Source of the DNA: CAIQJJ01 sp049325275
GTDB taxonomy: Bacteria > Chloroflexota > Anaerolineae > Anaerolineales > UBA4823
Length of the DNA stretch: 64,000 bases
Reading direction: 5' to 3'
Assembly: GCA_049325275.1 (NCBI GenBank)
Contig: JBMOLU010000008.1
Coordinates: 1 to 64,000 of the forward strand
This document shows, piece after piece, positions 24,617 to 32,828 of this stretch. Below the pieces are notes generated by a model. That model did not search any database. It was not told the DNA's origin and saw nothing but the letters and a program-made list of their open reading frames with translations. How positions within the stretch are numbered: the stretch's first letter is position 1; each line of letters opens with the position of its first letter. The position numbers and the translations under genes are program-made.

Positions 24617-26116
24617 CTACAGGCCGTAGATTTCGCCATACTTGCCTTTCAGATAACGCAAGTAAGGAGCCGGGTCGATCTTCGAGCCGGTAACCTTCTG
24701 TACCAGTTCCTGCGGCTCGTACTTGCAGCCGTAGCCGTGAACGTTGGTACGCAACCATCCAAGCAACCCGGCAAAGTCGCCACAGCGCATCTGGTGTTCG
24801 AGATCGGGAATGTCGCGGTGGATCTGCTCCCACAACTGCGAAGCGATCAGGTTCCCGAGGGCATAGGTGGAGAAATACCCGATGCTACCACCTGACCAGT
24901 GAATGTCTTGCAGCACACCGAGGGCATCGTTAGGAGGCGTCAGGCCCAGGTATTCTTGCATGCGGGTATTCCAGGCGTCAGGCAGGTCCTTGACGGCAAT
25001 GCTGCCTTCGATCAGGCCGATCTCGATTTCCAGGCGCAGCATGATGTGCAGGTTATAGGTCGCCTCATCGGCATCCACACGGATCAATGAGGGCGAGACC
25101 TTGTTGATACCCTTGTAGAACGCTTCCAGGCCTACGCCGCCGAGCTGATCGGGGAAAATCTCCTGCAAGCGTGGATAGGCACCTTCCCAGAAAGGCAAAG
25201 AGCGCCCGACGAGGTTTTCCCACATGCGCGACTGCGATTCGTGAAAGGCCAGCGAGGCCGCATTGCCCAGTGGCGTGCGCTCGTAAGTGGCCGGTAGCCC
25301 CAATTCGTAAAGCGCATGGCCGGCTTCATGAATCGTGCTGAAGAACATATCGCTCAAGTAACCTTCGTCCACGCGGGTGGTGATGCGCACATCCGTCGGA
25401 GCAATACCGATGGTAAACGGATGCACCGCCTTATCCTGCCGGCCACATCCCCAGTCGTAACCAAAGCGGGTGATCACTTCAGTGCCAAAATCCCACTGCC
25501 CCTTTTCGGGAAAGTGCTGATGCAAGAAGGAGTCGTCCACCTGTGGGCGGTCGGCGATGGCCTGGATCAAGGCCACCTGTTGCGGACGCAACGCCGTAAA
25601 GATGGCCTGTACATCGGCCGTCTTCATGCCAGGTTCGTAGTCGTCCAGCAGCACGTCGTATGGGTGCTCGGCGGGAGGGAAGAAGCCAATGTAGCGCCGG
25701 GTCAATGCGACAATCTTTTCCAGGTGAGGCCGGAAAACGGCGAAGTCTGTTTCTGCACGCGCCTTGACCCAGGCTTCGTGTGCCAGGGTAGTCACCTTGG
25801 CCAGTTCGGCCACAAACTCGGGTGGTACGCGAGTGGCTTTCTCGTAGTTGCGGGTGGTGACTTTGACGAGACGTGCTTCGTCTGAGTCTGGCGAGGCGCT
25901 TTCTTCTTGTTTGAGCGTCTCCAGCAGTGCGCCGACTTCGGGTGCGGTGAACTTGATGTGGGCGATGCGCCCGAGGGTGGCCAGTTGATCGCCACGCGCT
26001 TCGGCGGCGCCGGCCGGCATGTAAGTTTCTTGGTCCCACGAAAGGACGGCGATGGCACGGTTGAGATCGTTAATCTCGGCAAGGATACTTTTGAGTTGAT
26101 CGAAGGAAGTGGACAT
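24617..26116 (-). CDS. Carboxypeptidase M32 (Taq-type thermostable metallocarboxypeptidase)
   Basis: 499 aa, the normal family length. The zinc motif HEAGH is at residues 263-267, and the downstream signatures HESQSRMWEN, RVDADEATYNLHI and GSIGYFSTYALGNL match family M32. N-terminal helices include VLSWDQETYMPAGAAEARGD, the substrate-lid region. The enzyme removes C-terminal amino acids, except proline, from peptides in the cytoplasm. The upstream region carries five 7-bp tandem repeats directly before the gene, then an AT-rich stretch likely to hold the promoter. Confidence 0.95.
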   Translation of the reverse strand: MSTSFDQLKSILAEINDLNRAIAVLSWDQETYMPAGAAEARGDQLATLGRIAHIKFTAPEVGALLETLKQEESASPDSDEARLVKVTTRNYEKATRVPPEFVAELAKVTTLAHEAWVKARAETDFAVFRPHLEKIVALTRRYIGFFPPAEHPYDVLLDDYEPGMKTADVQAIFTALRPQQVALIQAIADRPQVDDSFLHQHFPEKGQWDFGTEVITRFGYDWGCGRQDKAVHPFTIGIAPTDVRITTRVDEGYLSDMFFSTIHEAGHALYELGLPATYERTPLGNAASLAFHESQSRMWENLVGRSLPFWEGAYPRLQEIFPDQLGGVGLEAFYKGINKVSPSLIRVDADEATYNLHIMLRLEIEIGLIEGSIAVKDLPDAWNTRMQEYLGLTPPNDALGVLQDIHWSGGSIGYFSTYALGNLIASQLWEQIHRDIPDLEHQMRCGDFAGLLGWLRTNVHGYGCKYEPQELVQKVTGSKIDPAPYLRYLKGKYGEIYGL

Positions 26117-26140
26117 GAGGGCTCCGAGAAGGGATAAGTG

Positions 26141-26175
26141 TGATACGTGATACGTGATACGTGATACGTGATACG
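26141..26175. repeat. Five perfect tandem copies of TGATACG
   Basis: A 7-bp unit repeated five times immediately upstream of the M32 gene, similar to the short tandemly repeated heptamers of filamentous bacteria. Confidence 0.9.
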
Positions 26176-26517
26176 TGTCACGGTTTTCAACAGGGTTTAT
26201 GCGTTTAAATTATTTTTAATGGGCAAATAAATTTTACAAAAAGAGGGCGGCGGTGTCAAATGAGAGAAAGTTTATATCCGTTAAAGTTTGCAGGAAGCGC
26301 AAAAATCGGATATATTCGGTGAGCTACATATTCTTTCAGTTTCCAGGTGCGGTTTACCGGTCAGCGCGTCGATGGCTTTGGATGCAGATGAATTTTCAAA
26401 AAAACGGCAGGCGGCGGCACGCGAACGAATACGGTAAAGCGCACACTCGATTATCTGCATCACCTGGAATACCTAACCCGCATAGAGCGGCACGGCCCTA
26501 ACCTCGCTCTTCACTAT

Positions 26518-26559
26518 TGCGTTTTTTTGTGCACAAAGCGTATGGGTCAGGCACTCAAA
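26518..26559. repeat. Short dispersed repeat (copy 2)
   Basis: Shares TGTGCACAAAGCGTATGGGT and the following AGGCACT block with 16349-16386. An inverted, degenerate copy of its end (CCTAACCCGCATA) lies at 26473-26485. Confidence 0.45.
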
Positions 26560-26589
26560 CGTCTGCCACCACACACCCGAGAAAATCTT

Positions 26590-28701
26590 ATGGCAAACCA
26601 ACTTGCAAACCAAAATTCCCCCTATTTGCTCCAGCACGCCGAAAACCCCGTCGATTGGTATCCGTGGGGTCCCGAAGCGCTGGAAAAAGCCCGTAGCGAA
26701 GACAAGCCCATCTTTCTCAGCATCGGCTACGCTGCCTGTCACTGGTGCCACGTCATGGCGCATGAATCCTTCGAAGACCCTGAAACTGCCGCATTGATGA
26801 ACGATTCCTTCGTCAATATCAAGGTCGACCGCGAGGAACGTCCCGACCTGGACAGCATCTACATGCAGGCCGTAACCGCCCTCACCGGCAGCGGCGGCTG
26901 GCCGATGAGCGTTTTTCTTACCCCGGCGGGAGTGCCTTTCCTGGGCGGAACCTACTTTCCTCCCGTGCGCCGTTACAATATGCCGTCTTTTCGTGAAATT
27001 CTCCGGGGGGTGGCTCACGCCTGGGAAAACGATCGCCCACGCCTGCTCGACAACGGTCAACAGTTGCTCGAACACATCAAGGCCCAGGTGCTTCCCACCC
27101 CAAAGGCCGCACTCGATCCCCAAGCGCTCGACCAGGCTGCCGCCGCGCTGGCCAATCCCTATGACTGGAAGAACGGCGGCTGGGGCCGAGCGCCCAAGTT
27201 CCCTCAACCGATGGCAATTGAGTTTCTGCTGCGTAAAGCCACGCGTGGGGATGCTTTTGCACGCGAAATCGCCGTGCATGCCCTCAAAGCCATGGCGCGC
27301 GGCGGCATGTACGATGTGGTTGGCGGAGGATTCGCACGCTATTCGACCGACGACCGCTGGCTGGTGCCGCACTTCGAAAAGATGCTTTACGATAACGCCC
27401 AACTGGCGCAGGTTTACTTGCACGGCTGGTTGGTGACGGGGGAAAACCGCTTCCGCCAGATATGCGAGGAGACGCTCGATTTCGTAATGCGCGAAATGAC
27501 GCACCCACTGGGCGGTTTCTATGCCAGCCTGGACGCCGACAGCGAGGGCCACGAAGGGCGATTTTACGTCTGGACGCTCGACGAACTGCGCACAACACTC
27601 TCACCCGACGACTACGAGCTGTTCTTGGCAGCCTACGATGTGAGTGAAACGGGCAACTTCGAAGGACAAAATGTATTACAACGCAGGCAAGACGACTCAA
27701 CCATCGCGAAACAACACCATATCACCCCTGAGGAGGTTGCTGCTGCCCTGAAACGAATTCACACCCACCTGCTTGCAGTGCGGTCCCGGCGCCCTCGCCC
27801 GGCCACCGACGACAAAATTCTCACGGCCTGGAACGCCCTCATGCTCACCGCCTTCGCCGAGGCTGCCCGCTACCTGAAATCGGCAAGCTACCTTCAAGCA
27901 GCCATCCGTAATGCAGATTTCCTGCTGGCCAACCTGTTTTCTCACCCGCACAGCCCTTCCCTGGAAGAAGCAGCAAGGCGTTCACCCAAAGAGGACGGGA
28001 TGGATGGCATACTCAAAGACGCCGGCAGCCTGCAACGTTCGTGGCGTGAGGGCCAGGCGCGTCACCTGGCTTACCTGGAAGATTACGCCGCCCTGGCGCT
28101 CGCCCTCCTCGCGCTCTACCAATCGGACCCCAACCCGCGCTGGTACCGGGTGGCCAAAGCGCTGGCCGATGAAGTCATCGCCCACTTCGCCGACGAATCG
28201 GGCGGCTTCTTTGATACGCGTGACGACCACGAGGCCTTGATCACCCGCCCCAAGGACTTGCAAGACAACGCCACACCCTGTGGGAATGCGCTGGCAGCGC
28301 TGGCGTTGTTAAAACTTGCTGCCTACACGGGCGAAAGTGAGTATCGCCAACGCGCAGAAACCAGCCTCGGCATGCTGCAAAGCAGTATGATCCGCTATCC
28401 AACCGCCTTCTCTTTCTGGCTATGCGCAGAAGACTTCGCCATCGGGCCGGTACAGGAAGTGGTCATCGCCGGCGAGATCGACTCAACCGCAGGACAGGCG
28501 CTGCGCCAGGCCCTTTGGGCAGTTTACCGTCCACGGGTTGTGGCAGCCTTCGTCGACGGCAGCGCCAGCAGCGCACATCCGCCGCTCACCACCGGCCGCA
28601 CGGCGCGCGATCACCAACCAACTGCCTACGTCTGCCAGGATTTCGTCTGCCAGCGGCCCGTTCACACACCCGAACAACTGAACGCTCAATTGCAAGTATA
28701 A
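26590..28701 (+). CDS. DUF255 thioredoxin-domain protein (YyaL / SPATA20-like)
   Basis: 703 aa. The start ANQLANQNSPYLLQHAENPV and the motif ACHWCHVMAHESFED (C50-x-x-C53) are the hallmark of the DUF255 family. The rest is an (alpha/alpha)6-barrel like N-acylglucosamine epimerases (GGMYDVVGGGFARYSTDDRW, HFEKMLYDNAQL, AWNALMLTAFAEAARYL). The family joins a thioredoxin-like domain to a glycosidase/epimerase-like barrel. A redox or sugar-related activity is presumed but not proven. A frame 21 codons longer lies in the dispersed repeat and is rejected. It is followed 29 bp later by the PRPP synthetase gene. Confidence 0.93.
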   Translation: MANQLANQNSPYLLQHAENPVDWYPWGPEALEKARSEDKPIFLSIGYAACHWCHVMAHESFEDPETAALMNDSFVNIKVDREERPDLDSIYMQAVTALTGSGGWPMSVFLTPAGVPFLGGTYFPPVRRYNMPSFREILRGVAHAWENDRPRLLDNGQQLLEHIKAQVLPTPKAALDPQALDQAAAALANPYDWKNGGWGRAPKFPQPMAIEFLLRKATRGDAFAREIAVHALKAMARGGMYDVVGGGFARYSTDDRWLVPHFEKMLYDNAQLAQVYLHGWLVTGENRFRQICEETLDFVMREMTHPLGGFYASLDADSEGHEGRFYVWTLDELRTTLSPDDYELFLAAYDVSETGNFEGQNVLQRRQDDSTIAKQHHITPEEVAAALKRIHTHLLAVRSRRPRPATDDKILTAWNALMLTAFAEAARYLKSASYLQAAIRNADFLLANLFSHPHSPSLEEAARRSPKEDGMDGILKDAGSLQRSWREGQARHLAYLEDYAALALALLALYQSDPNPRWYRVAKALADEVIAHFADESGGFFDTRDDHEALITRPKDLQDNATPCGNALAALALLKLAAYTGESEYRQRAETSLGMLQSSMIRYPTAFSFWLCAEDFAIGPVQEVVIAGEIDSTAGQALRQALWAVYRPRVVAAFVDGSASSAHPPLTTGRTARDHQPTAYVCQDFVCQRPVHTPEQLNAQLQV

Positions 28702-28730
28702 TTTTCGTACTTTATCCCAGGAGAAATCAT

Positions 28731-29732
28731 ATGAGCCACCGAATCAGTGAACTGGACCCCGAAGACATCCGCGTTTTCAGCGGCACATCGAACCCTGAAT
28801 TGGCCGAAAAAATCGCCGATTACCTTGGTGTACCGCTGCTGCCCACGCTCGTACGGCGCTTCAGCAACGACAATATGTATGTACAGTTGGGTGAAAGCGT
28901 CCGCGGGCGGGTGGTCGTCATCGTGCAAAGCTTCAGCCCGCCGGTCAACGATCACATCATGGAGCTTTTCATGATGTGCGATGCCGCCCGCGGCGCCGGG
29001 GCGCGCGAAATCCATGCGGTGATCCCGTACTACTCGTTTGCCCGCTCGGACAAAAAGGATGCGCCGCGCATCAGCATCACCGGGCGGTTGATCGCCCGCC
29101 TGATCGGCGAAGCGGGCGCCACACACGTCGTCACGATGACGCTGCATTCGCCGCAAGTGCACGGCTTCTTCGACATGCCCACCGACCACCTGACATCGCG
29201 CCCGGTCGTCGTGGATTACCTGCGCCAGCTCAACCTCGAAGGCACGATCGTGGTTTCGCCCGATGCCGGGCACGCCATGGCCGCCACACGACTGGCCGAA
29301 CACCTCAACCTGCCGATGGCCGCCGGGAGCAAGGAACGCCTCTCGGACAGTTCGGTAAAAATTACCGGGCTAATCGGCAATGTCAAAGGCTACCGCCGGG
29401 CAATCATCGTCGACGATGAGATCGCTGCCGCTTCGAGCGTGATCGGCATCGGCAAGCTGCTGGTCAAAAATGGGATCGAGGAATTGATCGCCGTCTGCAC
29501 ACATGGCGTGTTTTGCGGCAACGCCTTCGAACGCCTGGCAGCCGTCCCGCAATTTACGGAAATTGTCACCACCGACACGGTGCCGATCCCGGAGGCAAGG
29601 CGCCCGGAGACCCTGCGCGTACTTTCCGTTGCCCCACTGTTTGGCGAAGCGATCAAGAACAACTACCTGAGCCGCGGCATCGGGGACTTGTTCGCTTTTT
29701 GGCAAGATTTCAAGAAAAGCGAAGAAGGGTAA
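28731..29732 (+). CDS. prs: Ribose-phosphate pyrophosphokinase family protein (divergent)
   Basis: 333 aa with AGGAGA 5 nt before ATG. The order of regions fits PRPP synthetases: FSGTSNPELAEKIADYLGV, RRFSNDNMYVQLGESVRG, PYYSFARSDKKDAPRISITG, TLHSPQVHGFFDMPTDHL, SPDAGHAMAATRLAEHL and IIVDDEIAAASSVI. Two sites deviate: the usual LHADQIQGFFD reads LHSPQVHGFFD, and the PRPP loop VDDMIDTAGT reads VDDEIAAASS. The enzyme makes PRPP from ribose 5-phosphate and ATP for nucleotide, His and Trp synthesis. With these changes this copy may be a paralogue with altered substrate or regulation. No other prs copy is in the window. Confidence 0.82.
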   Translation: MSHRISELDPEDIRVFSGTSNPELAEKIADYLGVPLLPTLVRRFSNDNMYVQLGESVRGRVVVIVQSFSPPVNDHIMELFMMCDAARGAGAREIHAVIPYYSFARSDKKDAPRISITGRLIARLIGEAGATHVVTMTLHSPQVHGFFDMPTDHLTSRPVVVDYLRQLNLEGTIVVSPDAGHAMAATRLAEHLNLPMAAGSKERLSDSSVKITGLIGNVKGYRRAIIVDDEIAAASSVIGIGKLLVKNGIEELIAVCTHGVFCGNAFERLAAVPQFTEIVTTDTVPIPEARRPETLRVLSVAPLFGEAIKNNYLSRGIGDLFAFWQDFKKSEEG

Positions 29733-29733
29733 G

Positions 29734-29839
29734 GACGTCTTGCCCGCGCGAAAAAACAACGGCCATCCTGGCCGCATCTTGGGAGGGCGGGCATCTTGCC
29801 CGCATGGAGAACGACGGCCAGGATAGCCGCCCTCCCAGG
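29734..29839. repeat. Palindromic intergenic repeats between prs and modB
   Basis: A unit containing TCTTGCCCGC and then ACGGCCA...GCCGC occurs twice in tandem. GCGGGCA-tct-TGCCCGC and the outer arms GGGAGGGCGG/CCGCCCTCCC form nested hairpins. It may act as a bidirectional terminator between the convergent genes. Confidence 0.6.
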
Positions 29840-30679
29840 TCAGGCGACGCTTTCGCCATCGAGCGACTGGCCGAGCAAGCGCTTGACCGCAAACAGTGTA
29901 ACGAACGAAAGCAGCAGCAAGATCACCGACAACGTCAGCGCCGTATCCAGCCCCGTTTCAAAACCGAGATAGATCGCCAGCGGCATGGTTTGGGTTTTTC
30001 CCGGAAAATTACCGGCAAATAGAATCGTTGCACCAAACTCACCCAGGGCGCGCGCCCAACTCATCACCACGCCGGTCAGCAGGGCACGCCAGGAGAGAGG
30101 CGCAATGAGGTAGATAAAGATCTGCCGGTCGTTGGCGCCGTCGATGGCCGCAGCCTGCTTGATTTCTACGTCCACATACGAAAAGCCGACTACTGCCGCC
30201 TTGATATAAAACGGCGCCGCGATGAAAACCTGGGCCATTACCACGGCAAGGGGCGTAAATGCTATTTGGATTCCCAGCGAGTTGAGCAGGCTTCCCACCA
30301 GGCCGCGCCGTCCAAAGGCCATCAACAAGGCCACCCCGGCTACGGCCGGGGGCAAGACGGTAGGCAAATCGACCAGTGCATCGATCGCACGCGCCAGGCG
30401 GCCGCGTGCTCCGGCCAGCAAATAGGCCACCGGTGTTCCCGTCAAGACGATCACAAATGCAGCCGCAAGGGTGGTCACCAGGCTAAGGCGCAAGGCTGCC
30501 AGCACCTGGGGGTCTTTGAGATGCTGCCACCACTGCAACGGGGCCGTGCGCAGCACCAGGGCCATCAACGGAAAGGCAATGAAAAGCAGAAACGGCAGGC
30601 TTAGCCAGTACCCCCAGGCAAATGTCTGCCGCCTGGGCGCCTTCAACGGGTGCTGCGAGCGCAAAAATATGGAAGCCAT
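29840..30679 (-). CDS. modB: Molybdate ABC transporter permease
   Basis: 279 aa with six predicted membrane helices (for example LPFLLFIAFPLMALVL and LSLVTTLAAAFVIVLTG). The ABC coupling loop is EIKQAAAIDGANDRQIF, and ARALGEFGATILFAGN is characteristic of ModB/NifC permeases. It moves molybdate across the membrane for FeMo-cofactor synthesis. It starts 12 bp after modA in the same direction at the end of the nif cluster. In Clostridium pasteurianum a ModB-like gene (nifC) also lies among nif genes. No modC ATPase follows; the next gene is the convergent prs, so the ATPase must be encoded elsewhere or shared. Confidence 0.92.
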   Translation of the reverse strand: MASIFLRSQHPLKAPRRQTFAWGYWLSLPFLLFIAFPLMALVLRTAPLQWWQHLKDPQVLAALRLSLVTTLAAAFVIVLTGTPVAYLLAGARGRLARAIDALVDLPTVLPPAVAGVALLMAFGRRGLVGSLLNSLGIQIAFTPLAVVMAQVFIAAPFYIKAAVVGFSYVDVEIKQAAAIDGANDRQIFIYLIAPLSWRALLTGVVMSWARALGEFGATILFAGNFPGKTQTMPLAIYLGFETGLDTALTLSVILLLLSFVTLFAVKRLLGQSLDGESVA

Positions 30680-30691
30680 AGCCGGCGAAAA

Positions 30692-31522
30692 CTACTCTTC
30701 CACCGCCGGGATCAGCCCATACGCCGCCAGAATCGCCTGGCCCGTTTCACTCAGCACCATGGCCACGAAAGCCTGCGCCGCTTCAACCTGCTGGCTGTCG
30801 TTCAGCGCAGCCAACGGGTAAACCGCCGGCACGTTCAAGGCGTCGGGGATTTCGATGCGCCCGACCTTTGTCGCATCCTCGCCGATCACGTCGCTGGTAT
30901 AAACGATCCCGGCGTCGGCTTCGCCCAGGACAACCTTGCCAAGAACGCTTTTGACATTGTTCTCGTACGAAACGACGTTGCCGAGCACCCGAGCTGCGTA
31001 ATCGCTGCCAAAAGCAGCGTCCTGGGCGGTCTTATCCAGAAAATCACGGGCATACTGGCCGACCGGCACGTTCTCGTCGGCCAAAACAAGCTTGACGCCC
31101 GGCTTCGCCAAATCTTCCAGCCGGCCCAGGCCGGCGGGATTATCCGCCGGATAGACGAGCAGCAGTTGGTTGCGGGCAAACACTTGCGCGGCGTCACCGT
31201 CAATGCGTCCGGTCTGGATAGCTGCATCCATCTGCTTTTGGTTAGCGCTGGCGAAGACATCGGCGGGAGCGCCCTCGGCCATCTGCTGCACTAACTGCTG
31301 GGAGCCGGCAAAGTTGAAGATCACCTTCACCTCGGGGCGCTCGGCTTCGAAAGCCCGGCCGATCTCGGTAAACGCCTCCGTCAGCGAGGCGGCGGCAAAG
31401 ACGTTCAGATCGACCGGCTCGGGCAGCATAACCGTTGTCGTAGAAGCTGCCGTAGGATCGGAACAACTAGCCAGGGCGAAAAAGATCAAGAGGCTGATCA
31501 AAAAGATGGGTTTGTTTTTCAC
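30692..31522 (-). CDS. modA: Molybdate ABC transporter substrate-binding lipoprotein
   Basis: 276 aa starting at GTG (AAGGGA upstream). The signal ends in the lipobox FALASC with the lipid-modified Cys at residue 19. Mature motifs are LNVFAAASLTEAFTEIG (oxyanion site, Ser), FNFAGSQQLVQQM, GAPADVFASANQKQM and GIVYTSDV, as in ModA. The protein binds molybdate or tungstate outside the membrane and hands it to ModB. The reading frame continues upstream through a repeat element, and those codons are not counted. Its place after the nif genes ties it to Mo supply for nitrogenase. Confidence 0.92.
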   Translation of the reverse strand: MKNKPIFLISLLIFFALASCSDPTAASTTTVMLPEPVDLNVFAAASLTEAFTEIGRAFEAERPEVKVIFNFAGSQQLVQQMAEGAPADVFASANQKQMDAAIQTGRIDGDAAQVFARNQLLLVYPADNPAGLGRLEDLAKPGVKLVLADENVPVGQYARDFLDKTAQDAAFGSDYAARVLGNVVSYENNVKSVLGKVVLGEADAGIVYTSDVIGEDATKVGRIEIPDALNVPAVYPLAALNDSQQVEAAQAFVAMVLSETGQAILAAYGLIPAVEE

Positions 31523-31540
31523 TCGCTTTTCCCTTAGAGC

Positions 31541-31641
31541 CTGTCTGAAAACTACCACCGGCAGGTGCAACGCACTTCCCATAAGGGTAGATGACGTCTG
31601 TTTCTAGCCGCAAAGTGCGTCGTACCTTGCTTTTCGGACAA
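31541..31641. repeat. MITE-like element upstream of modA
   Basis: Ends CTGTCTGAAAA (31541-31551) and TTTTCGGACAA (31631-31641) are inverted with 9 of 11 matches. Inner arms GTGCAACGCACTT and AAGTGCGTCGTAC are also inverted. A partial copy is at 22751-22825, and related arms occur at 13943-14000. There is no coding capacity. Confidence 0.55.
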
Positions 31642-31755
31642 CTTCATCGTCTTGCGGCCAAAAGTCACTCAGCACAGGATAAGCAACGCCGCGGGAAACA
31701 TCCCTTGCGGGCAAAATTATACCCGACTACTTTCATCCAAAAACAACGTATCTGC

Positions 31756-32061
31756 TCACCCCAGCCAGTAGTTGGAAGCGACATGGCCGCTCTCGATAGC
31801 GTCCAGAATGGTATCGATGGCCTCTTCGCTGTCTACGTTGCCGTACCAGTGATTTTCAGGGTAAACCACCACGATCGGCCCGTTGGCGCACTGCTTCAGG
31901 CACCCCGTGCTGGAGACGCTGGCGTCGAGGCCGCGATCGATGATTTCATTTTCCAGGTATGCCAGGTGATCGGCGGCGCCCTTTTTATGGCAAATGCCCT
32001 TGGGTTCGCCTGAAGTGCGAAAACTGGCGCAAACCAGAATATGGTGTAACGTTTTTTCCAT
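31756..32061 (-). CDS. Thioredoxin-like [2Fe-2S] ferredoxin, nif-associated
   Basis: 101 aa. Cluster ligands are C11, C24, C54 and C58, in the same order as the C. pasteurianum [2Fe-2S] ferredoxin. GPIVVVYPE-x-x-WYGNV near the end is the signature of that family. The second Cys of the usual CxxC (residue 14) is Phe here, which fits because that residue is not a ligand. The clostridial protein interacts with the nitrogenase MoFe protein, so an electron-transfer or protective role for nitrogenase is likely. It lies between the amidotransferase and modA genes, with AAAGGAAT before the ATG. Confidence 0.9.
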   Translation of the reverse strand: MEKTLHHILVCASFRTSGEPKGICHKKGAADHLAYLENEIIDRGLDASVSSTGCLKQCANGPIVVVYPENHWYGNVDSEEAIDTILDAIESGHVASNYWLG

Positions 32062-32123
32062 CGTCGATTCCTTTCCAATATAAGGGAAACAAGACTTCTG
32101 AGGGTAAACCGGAGGGTTTGCCC

Positions 32124-32828
32124 CTACGGGGCTTCGTAGAGCAGGGCCATACGGCCAAGCAGGCCGCGCATATAGTCGTTGGCGATTTCGAAACGCCGCG
32201 GCGAGGCCAGGATTTCGTCAGGCTTCTGAATGTAACGTCCCGGCACCAGTTCGTCGGCGCAGTGCTCCACCAGCGCCTGCGCCGAGGCCATGGTCGTTTC
32301 GAGGTGAAACTGAAGGCCCACCACCCGGCGGCCGTACAAAAACGCCTGGTTGGCACAGGCCTGGCTGCTTGCCAGGCTCACGGCCGTATCCGGGATCTCG
32401 AAGGTATCGCCATGCCAGTGAAAGGCAACCAGTTCGTCGGGCATAAAGCCAAACAGGCTGGTGCGATTGGCGGCCAGGGTCAGGCGCAATGGATGCCAAC
32501 CGATCTCGCGTTCCGCATTACGGACGACGCGTTTGCCCAGTACGCTGGCGATCAACTGTGCACCCAGACAGATACCCAACACGATCTTTTCAGCCCGGAT
32601 GGCGCCTTCGATCAACCGCTTCTCCATGACCAGCCAGGGATGCTGCGCTTCATCGTACACACCCATCGGCCCACCCAACACGATCAACCAGTCGAACTGG
32701 CGTAGATCGGGAAAAGGATCGCCCTGGAAAAGGCGGCTGATCGTCAGATAACAACCTTTGGCGGCGATCCAATGCGCCATACTGCCCAGGCCTTCGAAAG
32801 GCACATGTTGAAGGACGTGAATTCTCAT
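32124..32828 (-). CDS. Class I glutamine amidotransferase (GMP-synthase-like)
   Basis: 234 aa. The triad is visible: nucleophile C87 in LGICLGAQ, H175 in GLQFHLE and E177. The fold matches GATase_1 proteins of the YfeJ/GMP-synthase-like group that lack a synthetase domain. ATG 32828 overlaps the nifB stop (ATGA), so it is translated with nifB; a GTG two codons earlier is possible. The partner that uses the released ammonia, or the glutamine-like substrate hydrolysed, is unknown. A glutaminase fused by operon structure to nitrogenase genes is not part of the standard nif set. Confidence 0.88.
   Translation of the reverse strand: MRIHVLQHVPFEGLGSMAHWIAAKGCYLTISRLFQGDPFPDLRQFDWLIVLGGPMGVYDEAQHPWLVMEKRLIEGAIRAEKIVLGICLGAQLIASVLGKRVVRNAEREIGWHPLRLTLAANRTSLFGFMPDELVAFHWHGDTFEIPDTAVSLASSQACANQAFLYGRRVVGLQFHLETTMASAQALVEHCADELVPGRYIQKPDEILASPRRFEIANDYMRGLLGRMALLYEAP

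Larger units (their letters stand above)
26117..26589. other. Divergent intergenic region (M32 / DUF255)
   Basis: It holds the tandem repeat 26141-26175, an AT-rich block at 26195-26250 suited to promoters, and the dispersed repeat 26518-26559. Short open frames on both strands (26253-26501, 26281-26463) lack protein-like composition and are not called. Confidence 0.5.

Noticed and set aside
26253..26501. Plus-strand frame of 82 codons between M32 and DUF255
   Set aside because: Basic composition, no ribosome site and partial overlap with a minus-strand frame; it looks like non-coding DNA.
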